This document shows positions 46,641-53,035 of a DNA stretch of 64,000 bases, piece by piece. Made by a program: the position numbers and the translations under genes. The notes under the pieces were generated by a model. That model had not been told where the DNA came from, made no database searches, and saw only the letters and a program-made list of their open reading frames with translations. The stretch lies in contig DASRBO010000038.1 in the NCBI GenBank assembly GCA_035653595.1, positions 13,761-77,760 of the forward strand, read 5' to 3'. This stretch comes from DASRBO01 sp035653595 (GTDB lineage: Bacteria > Actinomycetota > Acidimicrobiia > Acidimicrobiales > JAJPHE01). How positions within the stretch are numbered: position 1 is the first letter of the stretch; each line of letters starts with the position of its first letter.

Positions 46641-48002
46641 TTGCCCACCAACACCCATGCGGGCCGTCGCTCGCGTCCTGAGCGCCGGACCCTTCGGCCC
46701 GCCGAGCCTCACCGCACCGAAGGGACGGACGTGGCCATCGCCGCGGCCCCGGGCGGCTTCGCCGAGCTGGGGGTCCCCGCGGCAATGACTGCGGCCCTTA
46801 CGGCGATGGGCGCCACCGTGCCGTTCCCCATCCAGTCGGCCACGCTGCCCGACGCCCTGGCCGGGCGGGACGTCCTCGGCATGGCCCGGACCGGCAGCGG
46901 CAAGACGATCGCCTTCGCCATCCCCCTGGTGGCCGCGCTGGCGTCGGCGGACCGCCCTCCGCTCCCCGGTCGGCCCGGTGGCCTCGTCCTCGTGCCCACC
47001 CGCGAGCTGGCCACCCAGGTGTCGGCCACCATCGCCCCCCTGGCCCGAGCCCTCGGGCTGCGCTGCGTGACGGTCCAGGGCGGGGTCTCCCCGGCCCCCC
47101 AGGTCGCCTCGCTGCGGCGGGGGGTGGACATCGTGGTGGCCACGCCGGGCCGCCTCGAGGACCTGATCGCCCAGCGGCACTGCCGTCTCGACCGGGTCCG
47201 CACCACCGTCATCGACGAGGCCGACCACATGGCCGACCTCGGATTCCTGCCTGCCGTGCGACGGCTGCTGGACCAGACCCCGCCCACGGGCCAACGCTTC
47301 CTGTACTCGGCCACCCTCGACGGGGCGGTGGACATCCTGGCGTCGCGCTACCTGCGCCATCCGGCCACCCACTCGATCGACCCCCCCGAGGCGACCCCGG
47401 TGAGCCTCGAGCACCATGTCTTCACCGTCGAGGCCGCCCACAAGGCCGCCGTGGTGGCCGACCTCGCCTCCGGCGCCGGGCGCAGCCTGCTGTTCACCCG
47501 GACCAAGCACGGCGCCCGCAAGCTGGCCCGCCACCTCGGCGCCCGCGGCATCCCCGCCGTCGAGCTGCACGCCAACCTGACCCAGGGGGCCCGGGCGCGC
47601 AACTTGGCGGCCTTCGCCGCCGGCACGACCCGCGTGCTGGTGGCCACCGACATCGCCGCCCGCGGCATCCATGTCGAGGACATCGCCCTGGTCGTGCACG
47701 TGGACCCGCCGGCCGAGCACAAGGCCTACCTCCACCGCTCCGGGCGCACGGCCCGGGCCGGTGCCGCCGGGGTCGTGGTCACCGTGGTCACCCCCGACCA
47801 GACCCGCGACGTGGCCGCGCTGCTGCGCAAGGCCAAGGTCCGCGCCCATACCGGACCGGTCGGGCCGGGCGACCCCCGCGTCACCACCCTCGTGGGTGCG
47901 CCGGCAGTCGGTGGGGCTCCGGCCCCGGTCAGCCCCGCCGACCGGGCGCCGGACCGGCGGCGGCGTCAGGGGCCCAGGCCGACTCGGCCTCGACGACGGT
48001 AG
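46641..48002 (+). CDS. DEAD-box ATP-dependent RNA helicase (second copy)
   Basis: Second DEAD-box RNA helicase, 453 aa. Motifs: ARTGSGKT (Walker A), PTRELA, VATPGRL, IDEADHM, YSATLDG, VATDIAARGIH and HRSGRTARAG. The C-terminus is a short basic, proline-rich tail that might contact RNA. The TTG start is preceded by AAAGGA at suitable spacing. The structured leader upstream suggests regulation at the RNA level. Its tail overlaps the convergent CtaG-like gene by 74 nt. It is related to, but clearly divergent from, the helicase at 4187. Confidence 0.92.
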   Translation: MPTNTHAGRRSRPERRTLRPAEPHRTEGTDVAIAAAPGGFAELGVPAAMTAALTAMGATVPFPIQSATLPDALAGRDVLGMARTGSGKTIAFAIPLVAALASADRPPLPGRPGGLVLVPTRELATQVSATIAPLARALGLRCVTVQGGVSPAPQVASLRRGVDIVVATPGRLEDLIAQRHCRLDRVRTTVIDEADHMADLGFLPAVRRLLDQTPPTGQRFLYSATLDGAVDILASRYLRHPATHSIDPPEATPVSLEHHVFTVEAAHKAAVVADLASGAGRSLLFTRTKHGARKLARHLGARGIPAVELHANLTQGARARNLAAFAAGTTRVLVATDIAARGIHVEDIALVVHVDPPAEHKAYLHRSGRTARAGAAGVVVTVVTPDQTRDVAALLRKAKVRAHTGPVGPGDPRVTTLVGAPAVGGAPAPVSPADRAPDRRRRQGPRPTRPRRR

Positions 48003-48957
48003 GGGGCACCCGGCCGGTGCGGCGCACCCACTCGGCCTCCCAGGCCGACTCGTCCTGGCGGGCCCGGACCGACCCCACCCCGCCCGCAGCGGACGCCCTG
48101 GCGGCCCGGGCCTCGGCCCGCGACTCGGCCGCCAGCCACCGCCAGGCCAGCAGGCCGGCGGGCATAAGGGTGAGCATCATCGCCCCGATCCAGAAGACCT
48201 CGCCTCCGGCGTGCACATCGGCCAGTGTGTGCTGGGGGGCGATGGTCTGGCGGGAGCTCATGAGGGCGATGGCCAGGAACGACTCGAAGGGCATGCCCAG
48301 GCCCAGGGCGGCCAGCCGGATGCCGGGGTGCAGGGCCTTCGGCATGCGATCGGCCCCGGACACCGGCCACCAGAACAGGCAGCCAAGCATGAACAGCACC
48401 AGGTGGCTGGCGTCGTGCGCCAGGGGGTGCCGGAGCGAGTAGGGGTAGAAGGACGACTCCATGTCCACCCACATGGAGACGTAGAACAGGCAGCCGGCGA
48501 CCAGAGGCGAGCTCAGCACCGCCATCGGAGGGCTGTGCAGGACGGCCAGCAGACGGGTCTGGGTGTAGCGGCGGGCCGCCTGCAGGGCCAGGGTGATCGG
48601 CGCTCCCAGGGCCAGCAGCGGCGGGGCCAGCATCATGATCAGCAGGTGCTGGACCACGTGGACGGCGAAGACCGAGTCGCCATAGGACGCCAGCCCCGAG
48701 ACCACGGCCACGAACAGCACCACCAGACCGCCCAGGAACGCCGCCGTGCGCCCGGCCGGCCAGGGCCGGCCCCGGCGGGCCAACCGGGCGACCCCCCACA
48801 GGTAGAGGACGCCCGACAGGACCTGCAGACCCAGGGCGAGGTCGGCGCTCCAGGCACCCAACTGGAACCCCACCAGAACGTGGTGGAGCTGGACAGGGGG
48901 GGAGATGGCGTCGGCCACGACCACCGCCGGTCCAGAGGGCCCAACGCCGACAGACAT
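47929..48957 (-). CDS. CtaG-type cytochrome c oxidase assembly membrane protein
   Basis: Integral membrane protein of 342 aa of the caa3-type CtaG family, which helps insert copper into haem-copper oxidases. Several transmembrane helices are visible, with the characteristic FAVHVVQHLLIMMLAPPLL and MWVDMESSFYPYS regions and conserved histidines. The last about 60 residues are a soluble, arginine/alanine-rich tail. No oxidase genes are nearby, so this is an isolated assembly factor. The name follows the family; the mechanism is inferred. Confidence 0.85.
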   Translation of the reverse strand: MSVGVGPSGPAVVVADAISPPVQLHHVLVGFQLGAWSADLALGLQVLSGVLYLWGVARLARRGRPWPAGRTAAFLGGLVVLFVAVVSGLASYGDSVFAVHVVQHLLIMMLAPPLLALGAPITLALQAARRYTQTRLLAVLHSPPMAVLSSPLVAGCLFYVSMWVDMESSFYPYSLRHPLAHDASHLVLFMLGCLFWWPVSGADRMPKALHPGIRLAALGLGMPFESFLAIALMSSRQTIAPQHTLADVHAGGEVFWIGAMMLTLMPAGLLAWRWLAAESRAEARAARASAAGGVGSVRARQDESAWEAEWVRRTGRVPPTVVEAESAWAPDAAAGPAPGRRG

Positions 48958-49138
48958 CCTGGGCCGAATCTACGGGCGGCCGCCGGATACGCTCCAGTCG
49001 GCCTGGGCCGGAGGGCCCGAAACGGGAACCTCGGCGCTCCCCTTTCGTCGGCACCCCGATCTGCTGAGGCGGTGAGCCGCCAGGAGGGACGCAGTGTGGC
49101 CGGGTGGAGGCATCCCTTTGCGAAATCGCCTACCAGCC

Positions 49139-50917
49139 CTAGAAGACGTCGATGGTCGCAGTACCAAATACGGCTGAATTGGCTGTGTCGGAGGCGGTGA
49201 TCGTCTGCGGGCCCGGGGTGATCAGTGTCGCTCCGCCCTGGAACGTGTGGACACCTGCGTCCGTGGTCGGATCGAAGGTGTAGTCCGGGGGGAGCGTCGC
49301 CTGGGCGTCTGAGCTGGTGAAGGTCACCGTCCCGCCGTAGCCGCTGGCAACGTTCCCGTAGGCGTCCAGGGCCGTGACGGTCAGGCTGAACGGCACGCCG
49401 GTGGCGGCACTGGCCGGAGCCGAGATGCTCAGGTGTGTCGCAGAGCTGGGCCGAACCAAGGCCGGATCGGACGTGCCCGTGATGGAGGCGTCAACCGTAT
49501 CGGTGGCGGTGATGGTCTGGTTCCCCGCGGTTCGGAGGATGAAGGTGTTCGAAAAGACCTTGCCTCCGCCGTCACCCGGTTGGAACGTGTAGTCGCCGGC
49601 GAGAGTCGCCTGAGGGTCAGTACTACTGAAATGCACTGTGCCCGCATATCCCGATGCCTGGTTCCCGTAGGCGTCGAGAGCGCGGACGTGTACCGCCATG
49701 ATCCGCTGCCCGGCGTTGGCGCCGCCGAGGATGACCACTGACATCTGCGTCGCAGGTCCCGGCGCCACCGTTGTACCGGCAGTGGTCCCGGTGACAGTGG
49801 GATCAGCCGTGTCGGTCGCGCTGATGGTCTGGGACCCCGATGATCGCAGGACGGCGGCGTTGGTGAACGCATGGACGCCAGCGTCCGTACTCGGATCGAA
49901 GGTGTAGTCGGGCGGGAGCGATGCCTGATTGTCCGAGCTCGTGAAGGTAATCGTCTGGGCGTACGACGTGGCCGTGTTGCCGTACGGGTCAAGGGCCGTC
50001 ACCGTCACACTGACCGCATCACCGGCGTTGGTGGTAGCCGGTGCGGACAGGTCGAAATGAGAAGCCGGTGCCGGTGCTACCGATATTGGCGGGGTGGAGC
50101 CTGCTAGAGGGTTGACGGTATCGGCGCCACTGATCGTCTGGCTCCCTGCCGTCTTGAGCATCGCACCGGCTGCGAAGGTATGAATGCCGTGATCGGTCCC
50201 TTGAAAGGCGTAGTCGGCCGGCAGGCTTGCCTGGGTATCCGTGCTCGTGAAGTGGATCGTGCCTGCGTAGGAGGTCGCGACGTTGTTGTACGCGTCCAGG
50301 GCGCGCACCTGGACACTGAAGGCCGTGCCAGCCGTGGTGCTCGAGGTCGACGCCGCAACCGTCAAACGGAAAGCGGGGCCGGGGATGACTGTTTGCGTCG
50401 GCTGCAGCGCTAGCGCCGTCCCAGCGGTGGCATAGAAGGTGTAGGTCTGCGGGGCCTGCGGAACGGTCACCGGACCATAGGTCATTCGGAACTGTGTCCC
50501 CCCCTTGCAGTTGGCCCGGATGCTGATCTGGGTGCCGGGCTGGTCGCCCGGATACGCCGGTGTGGCCGTGCTGAACGACGACACGCTGGCCATCTTGCAG
50601 GTGGAGGTCTGGACGACAACGTTGTTGCTGGCGGGCACGGGGCTGTAACCGGTCGTGTTCAAGGGTGGGCGCGACGAGGTAGGAACGACGACGGTTACGA
50701 CGCCGTTGAAGTCTGCACCGGCAGGCGCCGTGTACAGGAAGGCCAGGTTGTTGCCGGTGCTACCTGCGACAGCGGTCGACGGGCTGATCACGATCGACCC
50801 ACCCCAGGTATGGGATCCGCCGGCCGAGGCGTTCGCCGGGATCGGGTTGACACACAGGCCGACTGCCAGGAGGCCAAGGGTCACCAGTAGGCGCAGGACT
50901 GCCCGGCATCCGCTCAT
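49139..50917 (-). CDS. Secreted protein with four about 103-aa repeats
   Basis: Exported protein of 592 aa. Residues 1-31 form a signal peptide (basic start, LLVTLGLLAVGLCV, cleavage after ANA). A unique 178-residue N-terminus is followed by four tandem Ig-like repeats of 102-104 aa, each with ALDAYGN..., ...GTVHFSSTD, a LPxDYTF block and an ADTV/ATDT ending. Such repeats occur in adhesins and S-layer-like surface proteins. No sortase motif or membrane anchor follows, so it should be released or held non-covalently. The ATG at 50917 is preceded by AGGACA; upstream in-frame sequence is not used. The coding region looks less GC-rich than its neighbours. Confidence 0.8.
   Translation of the reverse strand: MSGCRAVLRLLVTLGLLAVGLCVNPIPANASAGGSHTWGGSIVISPSTAVAGSTGNNLAFLYTAPAGADFNGVVTVVVPTSSRPPLNTTGYSPVPASNNVVVQTSTCKMASVSSFSTATPAYPGDQPGTQISIRANCKGGTQFRMTYGPVTVPQAPQTYTFYATAGTALALQPTQTVIPGPAFRLTVAASTSSTTAGTAFSVQVRALDAYNNVATSYAGTIHFTSTDTQASLPADYAFQGTDHGIHTFAAGAMLKTAGSQTISGADTVNPLAGSTPPISVAPAPASHFDLSAPATTNAGDAVSVTVTALDPYGNTATSYAQTITFTSSDNQASLPPDYTFDPSTDAGVHAFTNAAVLRSSGSQTISATDTADPTVTGTTAGTTVAPGPATQMSVVILGGANAGQRIMAVHVRALDAYGNQASGYAGTVHFSSTDPQATLAGDYTFQPGDGGGKVFSNTFILRTAGNQTITATDTVDASITGTSDPALVRPSSATHLSISAPASAATGVPFSLTVTALDAYGNVASGYGGTVTFTSSDAQATLPPDYTFDPTTDAGVHTFQGGATLITPGPQTITASDTANSAVFGTATIDVF
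49142..50383 (-). repeat. Four tandem coding repeats of about 310 bp
   Basis: Protein repeats lie at about 49142-49447, 49448-49759, 49760-50071 and 50072-50383. The pattern ALDAYGN or close variants recurs once per repeat, with DYTF or DYAF about 25 residues later. Confidence 0.85.
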
Positions 50918-51165
50918 CGTTTGTCCTGACCTTGACCTGTGTCGCAAGTGTGCCGGTACGGCCTGTTGTCCGCCATAGCCCGAACTGGTGATGGCAGGCC
51001 AGTCCGACCGGTCTAGCTTCAGCCAGACCCCTGGCCCACTCGCGATGGCCTGCCACCCACCACCGCTGAGCAGATTGTCCGGATCACCCGGTGGGCGGCG
51101 TTGACTCACCAGATCGCCTCGGGCATCCTCGGCAGGAGACGAGGACAGGAGGAGAGTTGTCCGAG

Positions 51166-51190
51166 GCTCATGTACAATTCGTACATGAGC
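51166..51190. promoter_or_regulatory. Palindromic operator overlapping the antitoxin start
   Basis: Perfect inverted repeat with 10-bp arms GCTCATGTAC (51166-51175) and GTACATGAGC (51181-51190) and a 5-nt spacer. It contains TGTACA, the core hexamer of the YefM-YoeB operator. The right arm contains the antitoxin start codon. Confidence 0.7.
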
Positions 51191-51433
51191 GAATTGGCGG
51201 TGAGTGAGGCCCGCGAGCGACTTGCCGACGCCATCGATCAGGCTCGAGCCGGGGAGCCGGTCTACGTCACCCGACGCGGTAAGCGGGTGGCCGTCATCGT
51301 CGACGCCCGGGCCTATGACGCCCTGGTCGAAGCCGCCGAGGATGCGGCAGATCGAGCCGAGCTGAGAGCGGCAAGAGCCGAGGGCGAGTACGTCCCCTGG
51401 GCCGAGGTGAAGGCTGACCTCGGCCTCGAATGA
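51185..51433 (+). CDS. Phd/YefM-family antitoxin
   Basis: Antitoxin of 82 aa. The N-terminal DNA-binding part reads VSEARERLADAIDQARAGEP followed by VYVTRRGKRVAVIV, the Phd/YefM pattern; the C-terminal part would neutralise the toxin. The stop overlaps the toxin start by 4 nt (ATGA). ATG at 51185 sits inside the palindrome, with no clear ribosome-binding site; ATG at 51170 would add five residues and follows GAGG closely, so either is possible. Confidence 0.85.
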   Translation: MSELAVSEARERLADAIDQARAGEPVYVTRRGKRVAVIVDARAYDALVEAAEDAADRAELRAARAEGEYVPWAEVKADLGLE

Positions 51434-51693
51434 GGCGGTACCGCGTCGAGGTAGCGCGCCGCGCTGTCAGGATGCTCGCCGGCCTCCCCCGACCGGAGCA
51501 GCAACGGATCCGGGCCGCCATCGAGCTCCTGGCCGCGGAGCCCCGACCACCCAGCGCGACGAAGCTGAAGGGCGAACGGCGTGCCTACCGCGTCCGGGTT
51601 GGTGACTACCGCATCGTCTACGAGATTTTCGACGATCGATTGGTTGTGCAGGTGGTCCGGATCGCCCACCGTCGGGACATCTACCGGCCGTGA
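51430..51693 (+). CDS. RelE/ParE-family toxin
   Basis: Toxin of 87 aa of the RelE superfamily, probably an mRNA interferase that cleaves mRNA at the ribosome. It has the typical RRYRVEVARRAVRMLAGLP start, AYRVRVGDYRIVYEI core and the basic C-terminal RIAHRRDIYR. It overlaps the antitoxin by 4 nt. The pair lies just left of the tRNA scar, so it may be chromosomal rather than part of the island. Confidence 0.88.
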   Translation: MRRYRVEVARRAVRMLAGLPRPEQQRIRAAIELLAAEPRPPSATKLKGERRAYRVRVGDYRIVYEIFDDRLVVQVVRIAHRRDIYRP

Positions 51694-52288
51694 ACCGCAA
51701 CAACAGTTCGGTTCAACCGCAGTCATGGTCGACATCTGATCGCACGCCAGATGGCCCCCGCCGTCCGCGGCATCGAGAACCTTCAGGGTCACGGAGGCAA
51801 GGAGGCTCACCGAGTTGATCCGCGATCAGCGCGCCGGTCACAAGGTGGTCACGGATGGACGCGGACCAAGCCGGACGAGGGAAGACCCGGTCAAGCACTG
51901 CAACGCTGTGACCAGGGACTCTGCGCGCGCTCGGAGGGATTCGAACCCCCAACCTTCTGATCCGTAGGGCCGGGTGGGTCCTGACAGGGCGTGACCGGCG
52001 AGGACCGGTCGGACACGAACGCCCTGGTCACAGGGCACATTTGAATGACGGATTGGTGGCGGCCCAGGTCAGGAATTGGCGGCTTCTCGCGACTTTCGGC
52101 ACGGAATGGCACGGAGGCCAGCCTTCTTACCAACCTTCTGATTGCTCTCCGCGGGGCTGGCGTAAGGGTTCCTTCTCCGTGCCAAGAGGTCCCATAGTGG
52201 CTCCCCCGCATGCCGCTTCCGACCGGCAACTGCATCAACTAAGGCACGGAGTGGAGGCGCTCCGTCACCCGAGTGACCTCCGGGCTGA
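51694..52288. other. Gene-free attachment region with tRNA remnant
   Basis: Region of 595 nt without a supported gene. It holds the tRNA-Arg 3' remnant (51926-51967), an 11-bp inverted repeat TGTGACCAGGG / CCCTGGTCACA at 51907-51917 and 52022-52032 flanking it, and a 13-bp copy of the tRNA sequence CCAACCTTCTGAT at 52130-52142. Reading frames here end in the tRNA-derived GFEPPTF artefact. Confidence 0.6.
51926..51967 (-). other. tRNA-Arg(ACG) 3' remnant, likely attachment site
   Basis: The minus strand reads CTACGGA (an ACG-anticodon loop), ATCAG...GGTT, a T-arm GGGGG-TTCGAAT-CCCTC, and the acceptor strand CGAGCGC plus a discriminator G. The 5' half of a tRNA (acceptor 5' strand, D-arm) is absent beyond 51967, and no CCA is encoded. 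This is the 3' half left when an element integrates in the anticodon loop. Confidence 0.75.
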
Positions 52289-52662
52289 TCAGTCCTCCTG
52301 GAGACTGGCGAGCCGCCGTTTGGCCTCATCCAGGATCCGACGGCTGAACTCCACCGCGCTACGGGCCTGCGCTGTTGTCGGCTCAGGGTTGTCCGCCGGA
52401 TATCGCTGCTCAACCGACCAGAGGGTGAGCGCGGCCAGCGAGTCGTCATCCTCAGGGCCGAGGAGGGACGGCCGCAGGTCGGCGTTCAATCGAACGAGGC
52501 TGTGGGTCCGATCGGGATCAACCCCTCGGACCACGAATAGGCCTTGAGGGCCTTCTCTGCCGCCTGTTGGGCGTGATAACACACGCCCCAAGACGCCGCC
52601 CCACCTTCGAGCAGCATTTGTGCCATCTCCAGGTCGGCGAGGGCGCGTGACATCCAAGCCAT
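52289..52662 (-). pseudogene. HEPN-domain toxin-like gene with a frameshift
   Basis: HEPN (PF05168-type) domain, the expected partner of the MNT gene upstream. The segment CYHAQQAAEKALKA is in one frame; FVVRGVDPDRTHSLVRL and the C-terminal RILDEAKRRLASLQED continue in the frame shifted by one base. The junction lies near 52540, consistent with a 1-nt deletion. HEPN proteins are often RNases, and the Arg/His of the downstream motif survive but are out of frame. The ATG at 52662 starts 20 nt after the MNT stop. Error in the sequence remains possible. Confidence 0.7.
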
Positions 52663-52681
52663 GGCCGCCTCGGCGGCGTGC

Positions 52682-53035
52682 TCAGGCAGCTCGCTGGTAG
52701 ACAACCGTCCCCTCGCGCAAAGCTCGGCGGACCACGCTCCCGGGTGTGCCGCGCGCCTGGGAGACACGGGCCGTCGTGGTCACGATGACGTCGACGTCGA
52801 GCGCTAGGCGGGCAACGGCCTTGATCGCATCCTTCGAGCACTTCTCCCAGAGCTCTTCGTCCTCGATTTCGACAAGAAGGTCGAGGTCGCTGTCGGAGCG
52901 GGCCCGGGCCTGGGCGGTCGAACCGAAAAGGATGATCTTGACCGGGCGGCACGTCATCACTAGGCGGGCCACTGCCTCGGCTAGCACGTCATCACGAGAT
53001 GGCGCCGTCGGGGCGGCGCCAGTTGGCCCGGTCAT
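52682..53035 (-). CDS. MNT-type nucleotidyltransferase (HEPN partner)
   Basis: Minimal nucleotidyltransferase of 117 aa with LFGSTAQARARSDSDLDLLV: the GS motif at 38-39, catalytic Asp50/Asp52, and a third acidic residue in LDVDVIV (Asp82). In MNT-HEPN pairs this protein adds AMP to the HEPN toxin to silence it. The ATG overlaps the mod stop by 4 nt (ATGA), so translation is coupled. Confidence 0.82.
   Translation of the reverse strand: MTGPTGAAPTAPSRDDVLAEAVARLVMTCRPVKIILFGSTAQARARSDSDLDLLVEIEDEELWEKCSKDAIKAVARLALDVDVIVTTTARVSQARGTPGSVVRRALREGTVVYQRAA

Noticed and set aside
51751..51960. Reading frame ending in SEGFEPPTF
   Set aside because: The ending is the antisense of a tRNA T-arm, a well-known false ORF signature; the frame has no family resemblance.
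52130..52142. Second copy of CCAACCTTCTGAT from the tRNA remnant
   Set aside because: 13 bp could be chance; too short to call a second attachment site.
52069..52449. Arginine/proline-rich frame next to the tRNA scar
   Set aside because: It has no motif, overlaps the HEPN region in another frame and looks like a shadow.
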